Source: Astrothelium macrocarpum | Taxonomy: Eukaryota > Ascomycota > Dothideomycetes > Trypetheliales > Trypetheliaceae | Assembly (NCBI GenBank): GCA_021030915.1 | Contig: JAGEMR010000135.1 | Location: forward strand, 1-64,000 | Reading direction: 5' to 3' | Length of the DNA: 64,000 nucleotides | In this document: positions 47,739 through 60,900 of the stretch, in pieces | How the letters are laid out: each line of letters opens with the position of its first letter | Numbering within the stretch: the first letter of the stretch is position 1 | Translations under genes and position numbers: made by a program | The notes under the pieces: model-generated | The model's input: only the letters and a program-made list of their open reading frames with translations | Told to the model about the DNA's origin: nothing | The model's database searches: none

Positions 47739-48566
47739 ATGACTCCAAGATCTGCTGCCTCGGATGCCAATCCCTCTTACCTCCCACCCCAATATGAGAT
47801 TCGACAACTGCAACCGAAGCACATCCCCTGGGCGGGCGCCATTGTCTGTCATACAAACATTTTCTATTCTCGCGTATTCTCCGTCGTCTATTCCGAAGAC
47901 CAGACCGCCCGGCTCTACAATCTGTATCGGGGAATCGAGTATCTTGTACGCCACCAGGTAAATTCGGGCATGTCGTTTGGTGTCTTTGATCTTGAATACA
48001 AATACAAAAACCCCAAATCCGAAGCCACAGAAGGAGCTCTATATTGGGATTTGGCCGATACCGAAGCAACTCCGGAGAAACTAGAAGACCAAATGGATTT
48101 CCCTCTCTGCTCCGTAGCTTTGGCCTACGATGGAGCTCATCCCCTTGACCCAAAGCAACTAGAGGAGGTTTGTGGAGTACTTCCTATTTTCCCACTTCTG
48201 TACCACATCCTCGAAGTGCGTGACCCTCGTCCACCCGAGTCGTGGAAGGCTACTGGAGAAAGACAAGTTTTGATGCGGAATGCAACGAGTACGAAGCACA
48301 CTTACGAAGAGAAAGGCTTGATGAAGAAACAGGCACACTGGTTGATGAGAGAAGCAGCAAGAAAGGGCTATCGAGGCATTCAGATCGAGTGCGCTCACGA
48401 TGCCGTCACTAATGCCTGGGTGAATCCACCAAAGCCGTTTGAAGGAATCCTAGTCAGTAGCGTCGACTCCAAGACATATGAGGAGAAGGATCAGGAAACA
48501 GGAGAGATCAAAAATCCATTTAGCCCATCTCAACAAGTCTGCACAAAGGTTTTTGTTAAACTGTAA
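47739..48566 (+). CDS. Conserved-looking fungal protein, possibly GNAT-like
   Basis: Single exon, 275 aa; the frame extends 14 codons upstream but without ATG. The protein begins with a disordered N-terminus, then YEIRQLQPKHIPWAGAIVCHTNIF, which resembles the first strand and helix of fungal GNAT acetyltransferase-like proteins, and later KKQAHWLMREAARKGYRGIQIECAHDAV, where GNAT folds often place the acyl-CoA region. I see no definite R/Q-x-x-G-x-G/A motif, so the assignment is tentative. No signal peptide or membrane segment. Confidence 0.6.
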   Translation: MTPRSAASDANPSYLPPQYEIRQLQPKHIPWAGAIVCHTNIFYSRVFSVVYSEDQTARLYNLYRGIEYLVRHQVNSGMSFGVFDLEYKYKNPKSEATEGALYWDLADTEATPEKLEDQMDFPLCSVALAYDGAHPLDPKQLEEVCGVLPIFPLLYHILEVRDPRPPESWKATGERQVLMRNATSTKHTYEEKGLMKKQAHWLMREAARKGYRGIQIECAHDAVTNAWVNPPKPFEGILVSSVDSKTYEEKDQETGEIKNPFSPSQQVCTKVFVKL

Positions 48567-50211
48567 GTGGTCAAAGAGGATCTGCCCGGACGATACCCAA
48601 GTCAATTGCCCTGGAGCTAATAAAGCTCAGGAAAGAATCAGTTGTGAATGGCACAGCGGCTGCTCCACTACCTGGACTCGGCTAGGGTATGTGACAGGAC
48701 TATACGAGAGGCAACCACTCTTTGTGACTGGAATTGATCATAACCCAGCCATCTTCTTGTAGAGGAATGGTGATAGACCCTGTTCAGCTATTTGGTTAAA
48801 ATTAGCCAGTAAGTTTTCCACCCGGACACATCTGGTATGGCGTGCTGTAGCTTAGAATTAGAAGATTAAAAAATTCGAAAGAACAAATGAAGGATTTCAT
48901 TATCCTTAGTCAGTCCATCCGAGGCATTAGCGATTGATTGCTTACATGGCGTTGCCTACCTTGCATCCGTTAATCTCACGAGAGTATAATCCAGCCATCA
49001 ACTGTAAGCAGACCGTCGTTGATTCGAGCACCCTTGAGTTTAGGCCTATCAAGACAAAACATCGTATACTATTCATTTCCATAGAGGAACTGTTCACCAA
49101 AAGCTGCCCGGAACTCGAAGTGTGTTGTCCTGTTGTTGTATAGGATCTCATTGACCTGCCAAGCCATGAGAAATCCTATTGGAATGCCTGTTACTATTTC
49201 ACCATTTCACTGTTTTTTTCGTACTTTGACAGCGTTCGGCGCGGTATCTCACCGCCGAGGCCAGACCCCTTTCCAAAACCGGAATGCCGACGCAGAGTGT
49301 GGACCCTGAAATCTTGGTGGTGGAGGGTCTGGAATTTGATCAGCATCTTGTAAGACATCATTGATGGCCTCGCTCCAACATGAATTAACCTTGATGTCCG
49401 ATCTTTTGCTGTAATGTGAAGAAACATGGCCAAGCTGTCGAGATCAACAAACCCATCTCCTCTATCTACAGACGCTTGAAATGCTCCTCTCTGGATGATG
49501 AGAACTTTGGGAATAACGTGGACTTTTGCGAATTCCGTCGATTAGGAATTTCTGGTAAGGTGGTGTGTAGAGCTCTTAGCCAATCGGCTTGTTCCATAAA
49601 GGGTACCATTGAGACCATTGGGCTAATCGGCTCTTGTTATTGAGATACATAGCACTAGATCTTCCAAAGCTAGCGCCGACTTGTCAAGAGGATCACTAGC
49701 CTCAAGGTGTCATTACTAATGGCACTAATATTATATTAGAGAGCAGAGACTAAGGTAGTAGATTGTAATAGACATTTTCTACCACTAATCGACTATGAGC
49801 TGCCAAGGCAATCACTTTCTATACGCTGTGCAAAAGGTTATTGCAAGGTCCATCAAGAACTATGAGTAAGACAGTCGCAGAAGCGCTTGCCATCAGCTGA
49901 TGTAGCTTGGGCAGAAATCGATACTGTTGCACGTGTAATGATACGGGGGAAACGGCGAGCTATCCAGCACACGGATAGTCGTCTTTCTGGTCAAAGAGCC
50001 GAGCAGATTCTACTATTGCATTCAATAATGATCGTAGAATTGGATGATCAATGCACTTCGGATGCCACTAACGATAACTACCCGGACTTTTTCTGGATGC
50101 ACACAAGTGATGGAGCGAAATGCAAATTCTTCACCTGAAGCAAGTTGCATAGATGCTGGGCTGGAATTCGTAACTATCTTGGCTTTCCTATCATAAATTT
50201 CTTGCCAGCCC
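48567..50211. other. Gene-free spacer
   Basis: No gene recognised in 1.6 kb. Frames at 48934-49151 and 49194-49433 have no motif. Confidence 0.4.
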
Positions 50212-53200
50212 CTACGGCAGGCTCATGAACAACTCCAGCATGCGTGGATAGTTTGGTGTTCCCAGTCCCGTCGCCGGATCCCATCCAGCTGCAGCGTGGA
50301 AACCTTCGGTACCGCACCCGACATTTGTACCATTGGTAATATCGTTCAGAACATCGGGATGAGCATAGAGAACGGGATTGACGAAACCAACGGGAGTCTT
50401 GTTCACCGCAAATCGCTCCTCGTTGATAAGTGTAAGCACCGAAGCAAACAAGGGCGATGCAAGACTGCTGCCGTACCAATGGTAGTCAATACCATTCGTA
50501 TATGCACGGAAGTTGGCGCCATTTGCCGAGACATCAGGATAGCCTCTTCCAATACGATTGTACAGACCGGTCGTGGAGTTGACGTTTACATTGAACTGTT
50601 CGTAGTATGGATATGGCGGATTATTCTCTTCCAAGTATCGTGCAACTGCGGTCGTCTGATACGAGGGCTGGCTGTAATAATTCGAGAATCCTCCTGATGA
50701 GGTAAAGTTCTGCGCCGTACCGCTTAGGTTGACATGCATGACACTTTCCGGATCCAACACCGTCTGGTTCCCATATAACATCGTTCCGCCGACTGACGTG
50801 ATATATGGGCAGTTGGAGGGATATTGTGGATTGAATATTGTTCCTTTTGGGCCCAGACAGCCGTTTGCATCTCCATCGCCAGGAAAGGAACCCACACCAT
50901 AATCACCCGAAGCAATGAGAATTGAATGGCCTTGTAATGCAAGTTTCATGAATTCGTTGCATTGTCGTTTAGAGTAGTTAATAGGCAGGTCATGCTCAGC
51001 TTGGCCGTAAGAGGCGCTGATGACGTTTGTAGGCTTGTAAACGCCGCATTGTCTTTGGCCTGCATTTGGCGTTAGTCAGCGTTAGTCAAAATCCTGGAAG
51101 AGTCCCTTGATCAAATGAAGGGAAACAGAAGGTGCTTTTCCCATTCGAATTTTAGAGTATATGACTGTCATTTGGAAGTTTAAGAGCCCTCACCTTTATA
51201 GCCGCCACTGGCGGGATCCGGATAAATCGGATCTATGGATGGATCATCGCCGGTTTCTCCGAATGCTGTATAATTACAATAAGACTGATGAAGTCAGTTT
51301 AGAGTGCAGACCAATAGTGTCGAACGAAGAGGGTCGCTGGAACTCGATGTGCTTTGCTGTAGAGAAGCAAACTGTAGCAATAGTCATGGTGCTAAATCGT
51401 AACCATGACTTGCATAATGCTGGCTTGCTCTTCTTCATAGCCGGGTTTCAGACATTTTTCACCCCCAGGGGTAAACTTCCCCCAATAATTGGCCACTGAC
51501 CTTCGGCAAAGCCACATCAAACTTGAACGGGCAGACGATTGATTGCCTCTAAATGAAAGGAAGACTCACACCGTCTAACGCATCCAAGAAAGTATTAAAT
51601 AAATTGGTAGTCGCAACCTCTTCCGGTTCGTAGATCTGATCATCGACTTGGTAGAGCGTGACCGTTTGTGGATAAATTAGAGAGTACCTTGTGGAATCAG
51701 CAGGAATAGCATGAGCGTGATTTGATAGTTCAGCCTTGTGCAACGATAAAAGTCTTTGTGCGGGGATGGAGGTATATGCTTTAGACCCAACAGTGTTTGG
51801 GCCCTTTGGGATCATCTCCCGTGAAGAGACCCAGAAAGCTGATCCACAATCTAAGGGTGGAATTTGTATCCAACAGTCAAGAGTAAAATCATCATTCAGA
51901 CTCCGAATTTGCTCGTACGTGTAATACCAGAATGCAGAAATAGCACAGTAGGTTCTGAACGAAAAATTCACTTACGCCATATCTATGTCTATGTCAGACT
52001 CCCCCGTAACCTCAGAGCTATTCTGAGGCATTCCGTATTGAGCACCATCAATAAGGTTCGGGATAGGGTAGGTTCCTTGCGGTACATATGGAGCATACTG
52101 TGCGTAGAACATGTCAAGGTCTTGTTTGCTAAAGTAGTCCCCTTGTTCGTACAAGCCAAGAGAGTTTCCTGGTGTTGATTTGGTCGCATTGGGAATATGG
52201 TATAGGGCTTTGATGCTGCGGTCGCTTGGTCAGCAATTCTATGTCTTATTGTTTAGCAAGATCATCGAAGCTTGTCAATAATAGGATCTTTGTCCGATCC
52301 AATTCCGATAATTAGGAGAGGTAAGCCGAGCATCTTTTGAGTATGACAGGAATGACAGTCGCGATAGAGATAACTCCAGCATCCTTCACCCGAAACCAAG
52401 ATCCTCAATAACCTACGTGACTGATCAAATGAGCTCTAAACTTACCAAGGAGGAGTGATATTGAGACCGCATCCTTGCAAATCTGGAGGTAGAGTATAAG
52501 CCGCTTCTGGCTTCGAGGATACGTCACCGCCACTCCAGACATGCGGCATTCGTGCTGGTGGTTTCGAAAATGCCGGGGAATGAATAGCTCTTCGTTTGAC
52601 CTTCACGTCCTTCTTGATAACCGGCATGAGCTTAATACCAGGAGTAATATAGTCGATGTGGTCTCGAACATGTTCCGGTACGTGATAACTAAGAGTCGGA
52701 ATCAGCACCACAAGCAAAGCCGATATCTACGAATAAGTCTGTGGGCTTCTCAAGGGTAAAGGAAAGAAGGAGGAGATAATTAAAGGCAAGCAGCCAGGTT
52801 GATGGTGCAGAAAAAGTTACCTTGAGCATCCAACCCGAATCTTTGAACTATGTCTATGCTCGTGTTCGTAGAATTCGGTATTGAACAGGCTTTCTGCTTC
52901 CCTAGCAGTGGCATCAAAGGCTAGCCAACCCTTATTCTCATAATCCGTGATTCGCCGGCTCTCAATTCCCGAGGACATTAGCCATTCCTTCACGGCTTTG
53001 ACGGCAGCAGAGGCTGGTGCAAAGACGTCGTGGACCTCGTGCGCAGTCCAGTATTTTCCATATCTAGGAGAGCCTGGATCTGAAACCTGCATAAGGTAAT
53101 CATGACCTTTCTCCAGGTTCGTCTGAGTCAGGGCGATTCGAATGGGCAGTACCGTGTTGGTATCAACGCGCGCGCGTTTTACCCACTTAAGGCTGAAAGT

Positions 53201-53296
53201 GTGCCGTTGTTCATGTGGTTGGGACCATGTCGTTGGTACTGAGCTCGACAGCCCAACGAGCGCTGCAACAGCGAGGCAACAAAGTGTATGCAACAT
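50212..53296 (-). CDS. Sedolisin / tripeptidyl-peptidase-type serine-carboxyl protease (S53), six exons
   Basis: Exons 52821-53296, 52446-52688, 51976-52215, 51570-51687, 51194-51284 and 50212-51059 join in frame to 671 aa. A signal peptide (MLHTLCCLAVAALVGLSSS) precedes a pro-kumamolisin propeptide (RIALTQTNLEKGHDYLMQVSDPGSPRYGKYW). Catalytic residues: Glu and Asp in GESDIDIDMA, the oxyanion Asp in IASGDYGVG, and Ser in YGSSLASPLF, where the family usually has GTS. The C-terminal Ca site is GWDPATGLGTPN. It is a secreted acid protease. Introns of about 130-290 bp are much longer than elsewhere in the window. Confidence 0.88.
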
Positions 53297-53934
53297 GGAA
53301 AGCGATGGCTATTTCAGGAAAAGGAATATGTACATCTAGCGGTCTTGGCAGGATCAGGAACCAGCTTCAAGTTGCTGGCGGAAAGGTCCATTTTCAATAC
53401 AAGTCGTCCAAAAGATTAGCCCTGCATTATCGAATCTCAATCTAAATTGTTTTTGAGGGGGGTTTGATTAGGGGTTGCGCGACTACTCAATCCACTACTC
53501 ATGCTTTTGGAAGGACGATGCACGGATAGTAGACTGGGGCCTACCACTTTCGCGCCTAGCCGAGGCCCCACATTTTCTTATCTGCCCTCAGTCTTGATAT
53601 ACCGGAGATTCGATGTTTGCGACTCAGTCTCTGGCCTCTGGAGAGTCATGCCGCAGGATAATTTCAGCCTCCTCCACGGTAGGGTGGTAGGTCTTTGGGA
53701 TTCGCTCTCGTTTGAATCCATCGCACCGACCAGGAACCCTGGCACTCACTACCGTATGTGCTTAGGGTTTTTCCGCTGCCCACATGCCTGCTTGCCGCTA
53801 TCCGCTTGGTGAGACTTGGTCAATTAGCAAAATCTTAACACAAATTCGTTATTGGTGCTCGAATTTAACACTTACATGAGCGAACGATTGTGAACTCTGA
53901 CAAATTTCCTGACATAGAGAATTGCATGTATCCC
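53297..53934. other. Upstream region of the sedolisin gene
   Basis: The upstream side of the protease gene, with no supported open frame. Confidence 0.4.
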
Positions 53935-54210
53935 CGATTCAAAAGTAATTGTTTGTGCGACCACTGGGATCCGACTACCCCAGGTGAGGAGGAAGAGGAT
54001 GATTATGCGACGCACGAGCTGAATTGTGATTGCAACTGCCTTTCCATCGTGACCATGCGAAAAATGGATAGCAATGTGCTGCCGTCAGCTCAGGCTCACT
54101 TGCGACTGTCCACGCTTTTGCACATGGAACACCGGTTGATGCTGCTGTCCTGCAATGTGTGCAATCAGAATATTCATAATCAGGACAAGCCATCTATCCC
54201 AGGGAGGACG
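53935..54210 (+). pseudogene. Possible fragment of an AflR-like regulator C-terminal region
   Basis: The plus-strand frame encodes ELNCDCNCLSIVTMRKMDSN, AHLRLSTLLHMEHRLMLLSC and NVCNQ. The paired Cys at each end and the helical H-x-x-x-x middle resemble the aflatoxin-regulator type C-terminal domain of Zn2Cys6 factors found in polyketide clusters. No zinc cluster lies upstream, and the frame has no good start or continuation, so it would be a remnant. The resemblance is short and could be chance. Confidence 0.25.
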
Positions 54211-55070
54211 TCATTGCGCGCATCAGGCGTGCCGTATGCAAAACGCGATGTGGTAGAAAGTTATTTGTGGCGGCTGGAGCTTCAATTTCTTTTGCCAACC
54301 CCGCCACAATTTGGCCGTACATGAGATCATGGGCGTGCCATGCTCGCAATGCCTAAGAAGCAACCATGGACGTCAGCCCCGACGGACTTCACACAGATCG
54401 CGAACTCAGCGGAGACGGACGAGAAGGATCCACACTGCGAAATTGACCTCGGATCTGGAAGCACAAACAACGTTGTCAGCCTGAATCAGATTCCGGAGTT
54501 CTCGGTCCCAATAACCAGCCTTCGAGCAACATCTTGAACGATTTTACCAAATTCCCCAGGTCTTCAAAGCGGGAATCTTTAGAGCGGCCGTTATTCTTCG
54601 ACAATAATGGGCAAGGCCAAAGCGACGACCACAGACAAGTTTTAGAGCCTCAACGAATCGATACGAATATCTTCTCCATGTACTGGGTGGGGTCTTTGCG
54701 GCTGACTGTGATATTTCTTCATGCACTCGCTGGTATCCAGTTTGCCGCCAAAGTCAGAAGTGAAGTAACAATCTCCGCAAGCCATCACTTCAGGTAAAGA
54801 TGTTTCATAGGAAATATGCATCAACAACGGTAACTGAACTTTGGATCAAAATCTTTGTCTTTGTATACCCGAGTTTCCGAATTACCGCCTCACCCGGACT
54901 CATGATTTGTTGAAATGTGGATGAGACGTCCATAAAAAACATGGCGGATTCCAGAGTTTTTCAGACCAAAATACATGTTGAGTGTATTCAGCTTAATCTT
55001 GGAGGATAGTCACCGTCCGCGCCAGACTTAAGAAATCCCAATCCGAGTCGTGGTCGAGCCGAATCAAGAA
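54211..55070. other. Spacer upstream of the second methyltransferase
   Basis: Short plus-strand frames at 54340-54537 and 54534-54797 carry no motif and may belong to the decayed regulator. The rest is presumably promoter. Confidence 0.35.
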
Positions 55071-56508
55071 ATGACTTCTCAACTCGAAGAGATCACCCGA
55101 AAAATTTATTTACAGGCCGCCACAGTTTTGAAATTAAGCCCTAATCCACCAGATTTTGATGAATCAAGTGCAGTAGAAATTAAGAGGAGCAGCAAACCGC
55201 CATCAGAAACCGAGGCCTCACTTCTCAAGGCGAAAAATGAGCTCGCGAATTCTGCTGCAGACCTGCTGAAGCTCGCTCAGGGACCGGTTGACCAAATCAT
55301 AGATCTCACTTATTCGGTAAGGGCAAAATCACCAGAATTACGTAGAATAAAGCTAACGTGGCAATGAAATAGCACGTTGGCCTAGCAAATCTTTGCACGA
55401 TATGTAGACTCGAAATCCCTTCCAAAGTCCCCCTTGGCTCTACTGTTAGACTTTCGGACCTCTGTACTGCCACTGGTCTCTCACCGCCCATCCTCGCTCG
55501 CATCATGCGCTATGCCATCACGAATGCCATGTTCGCCGAACCGGAACCTAACGTCTTTGCGCATACGGCTGCCTCTGCCACTCTTGCTAAGAACAAATGC
55601 CTCAGTGACTGGGCAAGCTTCATGTCGGGCTTTGGCGGCGGTTTCGTCATCTCTGGCGCTGAGGCATTGCACGCTCAGGTAAACGCAAAGAACGGAGATA
55701 TACCTCCTGCAACAGGCTTCAATGTGCGGTATCCAAACTATGGGGATCTGTTCGACTACATGGGAAAACATCCTGACGATGCACAAGCGTATTTTAATTT
55801 TCTAAATGGGCGCTCACAGATTCCTCGCTACACCGTCGAAAAGGTCTGTACGGCCTGGGACTGGGCATCCCTAGGTGATGCGACTGTCGTCGATGTGGGC
55901 GGTTCCTCAGGGCATACCTCGATTGAACTCGCGCGCGCATTCCCAAACCTTCGCTGTGTCGTGGAAGATAGTAGCTTGGCGGGCTTAGAGATGGGTCGTT
56001 TGGAAGTAGAAAAGGAGGGTCTGAAGGGAAGGGTGACATTCAGGGAGCACGATTTCTTTACACCGCAACCGCTCCAGGCGGAAGTATATTTCTTCCGCCA
56101 AATTCTGCATGACTGGGATGACGCGGGTTGCATGAAGATCCTACGAGCCCTAGTGCCGGCGTTGAAGGACGGAGCGAGGGTACTATTGAGCGAAGGCGTC
56201 ATGCCCGAGCCGCCGGGAAAGCGAAGTGTGTTAGTGAGCGACCGGCAAATTTTGTGAGTGCTTTCTTCTTTCATCCTTGAGACGAGTGCATTTGTCATGG
56301 CGGATAACGGAGCTGCTAATCACTGGATGTTTACAGGATGGATGACCAGGTCATGCTTGCTGCTCATGGGTCCCGCGAGCGTAGCGTTGAAGAATATACT
56401 AAGCTTTTCAAATCAGTGAATAGTGGATTCTCGTTGGTTGGTGTGACAGGGCACAGCGAGAATGCCTTTTATTCTATACTTGAGTACAAGTATTCGAAGC
56501 TGGCTTGA
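55071..56508 (+). CDS. SAM-dependent O-methyltransferase (AflO/COMT-like), three exons
   Basis: Exons 55071-55316, 55373-56253 and 56337-56508 give 432 aa. The SAM-binding motif is VVDVGGSSGHTSIELA, followed by CVVEDSS, REHDFFTPQ and FFRQILHDWDD with the catalytic-type His. The N-terminal winged-helix-like region reads VRLSDLCTATGLSPPILARIMRYAIT. Enzymes of this build methylate hydroxyls on aromatic polyketides in clusters such as the aflatoxin, dothistromin and cercosporin ones; substrate cannot be inferred here. All motifs are intact. The first ATG in frame is 55071. It lies about 1.4 kb from the 3' end of the broken PKS and faces it, the two genes being convergent. Confidence 0.87.
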
Positions 56509-57904
56509 GATTGTGGAACCTGGTTTGTTACTATGGCGGGGGCAGACACTAAGCGCTAGAACAATTGACCGCCAGTGTGACTGAATATTTTCGCATCGGA
56601 AAGTTGGGACAGTTTTGACAAGTCAACAAAGTTGAATCTGGCATAGTCTTTTCCCAGTTGTTAGAGTGAAGAACACTGGCCGTTGATCTAGACTAATCTC
56701 AGCTCATGCCTGAAAAGTTTATACTGTTGATAGCTATATTTACAGTCTCGAATAATTTTATACCAGCTTTGTGCACTGCACCAATCCATTCTGCCTTACG
56801 GCGCTCAGGGTACGGATTCCCGCTAAATACGCCAGAAGCGTTTCCAGTGCATTTCGCCCAACGCATATGCTCAAAGTCGGTCTCAGAAACTTGCGTGAAT
56901 AAGTTTGGATCATTCGGCACTAATGATCGTTGAGATCGAAGATTCGAATCATGCCGTGGCGAGGGACCGCGAAATAGGAACTTGGGTGGTGAGTAGACTT
57001 CAATTTCGAGCTGGCGGAGGCTAAAATTGCTGTGCAAGTCGCCTCGCATAACTAGGGGGGCGCTGTGACTGATCCGGATGCCGGAAGCTGACTAGCTGAC
57101 CCGAGATGGCCTCCAATTAAATTCCAAGGGCTCACTGGGTATGCAACAGAAATATAATCAATTTTTTATCGACTGAGATGACTAGAGAAACGGCGACAAC
57201 TTTGATGGTGGCTCTCCCAAATTGATTCTCGGGTTTGAATGTGTCTGGGTGGGCAGGACATTTGTTTGACGCGTACCAACACTGCAGAGTTAGAAAACAC
57301 ACAAGTGCGATAGCTGCACATCTAATGATTGGATCATTACTATACTTCGGATATTCGGTTCTGTCGCTCCTGGCAGGGCCTCGTGCTTTCAATCTTGCAA
57401 TAGCTAAATATAAACGACTTAGTTGCCAAAGGCTAGATATCCATGTCCTTGTAATTGCTAAAAACTTTGGATTTTGAACATGTTAGAAGTGTAATTTCTA
57501 TTTTCCTTGAGATCTTCGCATTCGTTGATTATAAGTTTCGGAATCTTTCACATCGGTAATCGCTTTGTATAATAATCTCACAATGGTCCAAGATCGGAAG
57601 TTTCCAAGCAAGGCTGCTAATCTATCGCAGCGTTTCTAGACTTGAAGACAGATATATTATTGACTCTTGTTGCCCTTTTGAAGGAACTTTTGTGAAGTTG
57701 CTGTATAAGCACTAAGCGTCGCTACGAGGCCTAGGCTTGTTTGACGATATATTCTTCTTTCGTATTGAAAAGACTAATTGATATACAAGCACGATCATGC
57801 ATGTCGGAAACCCCTGTTCTAGCCTATGTAAATTGTGTAAAAGATATCTGAAGCTCGTTTCTACGTTGTGATTGTCGGCGCGTGTTAGGGAAGGAGCAGG
57901 TGGG
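56509..57904. other. Spacer between methyltransferase and PKS remains
   Basis: A complete PKS of this class would continue here with the end of PT, ACP and thioesterase domains. I find no trace of an ACP or thioesterase motif on the minus strand, so the synthase appears truncated. Small frames at 56699-57049 and 57132-57477 are unremarkable. Confidence 0.45.
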
Positions 57905-60900
57905 TCACGTGATACCCTCCATATCTACCGTTGCAGACCTAGATAGCTTTCTTCTCGAGCTCACTACAATGGATTGATACAACGAATATTTGTCATAACA
58001 CTTCCAGTGGCCCGAAATTCGATGAATGAAGTATTTCCCAAAGTTCTTGCTATTGAGAATGACCTCTTTCATCCCACGATATCTCTTGTCATATTGGACC
58101 GGGACTGAGAAGGCTTCGTAGGCCTGTCCAAGGTTGACCTTCCTGTATTTAACAACATCAGCACCGTGTGCGAGAACATTAATTCGCGACCGAAACAAAC
58201 AGTCAATTCGAGACCAGTCTGCAAGCCACGACTTTGTGTCACCATATGCAAAAAGGCATGAGGCGTGTAAATCCCTAACAACACCGTCCCGAGATGGGCT
58301 AACGAAGCTGATTTTGACAATGTTGAGAGGTCGCTCAGCTATGGCAAAGATTCTAACAATTTGTTGGTCTTTTACGTCATGGTCCATTGCTATCAAAGGC
58401 TTCACAATTTTTAGCTGCCGTACATTCATACCGATGCAGTTTTCGACATTGTTGATCTTTCTGTACAGACGACCTGGCAATGTCAAAGCTATATCGGCGT
58501 ACACTGCCTGCAATCTTGTCAGCTCTGGTTAAGATTTCGCCACATGGACATACGGATGGACAATGGGCTGGGCCATTCACCAAATGCCCAGACACAACGT
58601 GGTTAGGATCAGGGTTGGGTGCATCTGATCCGGCGACCAACATGATCTGATCCCCGTAAGCTTCCTTGGTTAATTTCTGCACAGAAGATGTAGACGGATC
58701 ATGGCCTTTTGTCTTCTTAAGAGGCATTTCGGAGGCCTCCCTTTATCCAGACGCCAATCATTGGTATACTCGAGCCAGTAATTTTTATTCTCAAATGCGT
58801 AGCTTGGCAGCGCAATGACGGTATGGGACGATTCGTATTCATGATGGACTTCATCTAACCAATATACAGCCCCTCTCGGTGCAGGACACTAAGTCCAGCT
58901 AACATCATTCTCCACGCGTCTTCTTGCGGAGTGACGGAACGGTCACCGTCTCAATTCCGAGATTAGACTTGATAAAGGCAGAACAGACTGGCGTTGGACC
59001 GAACTCAATCTAGACCGTATTTTGATCAACAACTCATTCACTCGTCGCAATCATGATAGCGTCTGAAAACCCGACGGTCTCTCGCGCGTGGCAAGCCAAA
59101 TACTCTTGACCAAAAATACCGCCACCAGTCACTAAATCCCGTAGTAGAGGAGATAAAATCGGTATTGCCGCATTTCCGAAAATGACAGAGCTGGTCAATT
59201 TCTTGAAAGGATCTAAAATAGTTGCAACCTAGGCTGAGTGAAACGCATAAGCGGTAGATAATAAAGTACATTTTATGCTGGCTGCCTTGAAAGCATTCGA
59301 AAAGGACTTCATCTTTTCTGTTGGGCCATTGATCACGGTTTCTCGAGATCCATTAAAAGACGCAATCTCGGGGTTCTTACCAACCGGAACTTTGCGTGTG
59401 GAATCCACAGACGTGGCAACGGCCAGCATTGCGTGAGCTCCTGCAGTGCAATGTTCTTGAAGAAGCTCTACTCTTTGTCCAACAAGGAACATAGTATCGC
59501 TCATAGATAAAACTCCAGCCACATTTAAAGCGGCATATTCTCCAAGGCTATAGCTAAGGACGGCACTCGGTGAAATGCCCCAAGACATCCATAATCTCGC
59601 CAGCGCCATCTGGGCATAGCACTGTCCAACCTGTAGTACAACGGGTGAGAACGAATTGATATCTGGAATAGTACCACCTACTAGAGGCTGAAAAGACGGA
59701 AAGCCTTGGTTGCGGCCAACTCTATCAAAGTCCAAGATATCAGATCGAAATTGTCTTGAGTTTTCAAAAAGCTGTTTCCCGAGCGATGAATAGTATGCGC
59801 CTTGACCTATGAAGACAAATGAGGCTTTGGGCGGGTCCGTAGAAACAGGTTTGACAATCTCAGCTTGAGCCGACATCAAGGCTTCCTTGGCCTCTGAGAT
59901 ACTTGATGCCGCAAAGGAAACACGATACGGCTGCTGCATCCATCGTGCAGTAATAGTGTATGAGAGTTTTGGTAATGATATCTCCGGGCTTGTTTCAAGG
60001 TAGGATGCAACTTTTTGAATGTTCTTCTCCAAACACCACCCCGACTTTGCAGTATCGAAACGACGAATGCTGTTCGAGGGTCATCACTACCCATCCCTGA
60101 GGCTATAGAAGCACTTCCAGAAGGAAGCCAGTGTTTCCGCCTGCTGCGCCAAAGTTGTTTAAATACGCTCGCCTCTTTCCTCTAATGGGGACAACCAGGG
60201 GGCTCCTCGGAGTGGAACACGTATTCCTCTCTCTTCCAGATCGCTAGGGAAATTTTTGTTCGTAGTGCCCATTATACCAACGTGCGGCGGTATGACGTTT
60301 TGCTGTAGCATGAGCAAAGCTTTGATGAGAGATGTGACACCTGCAGAAGCTCCAAGGCGAAGTGTCTGGTCTTGTCGACGGTCTTGATGTCGCGGAGCAA
60401 AGAGATCTGAAATCGATCTCATCTCAGCTCCATCACCAGCTTGGGTTCCTGTCCCATACATCTCTACATAGCTGACGTCATGGGCATTTACACCGCTGTT
60501 ATTCAATAGCTTTCTGTACAAGGACGTTTGAGTGTGAGTGTGAGGTTGAGTACTAGGCATAGCCTTTGCAGAATGGTTTGTTGCTGTTGCCAAAACAACG
60601 CCTAAAATTGGATCGTCGTCGACTTCAGCATCCCCTAGTCTTTTCAAAACAACTGTCCCGACACCATCACCCCGATAAAACCCATCTGCAGTATCGTCAA
60701 ATATTTTACAAGATCCTGTCTTTGACAGAAATTGTGCACGACTGAGTCCGGCAAAAAGATCTGGTGCTGTCATGACGTTAATGCCACTAGCAACTGCTGT
60801 ATCACATCTTTCGTTAGCAAAGATGTGCAAGCCAGCTGTATCGCGGCGAAACTTGATGAACAAGCTTTGTCAACATTGCGGCTCGACCCACTAAATTTAA

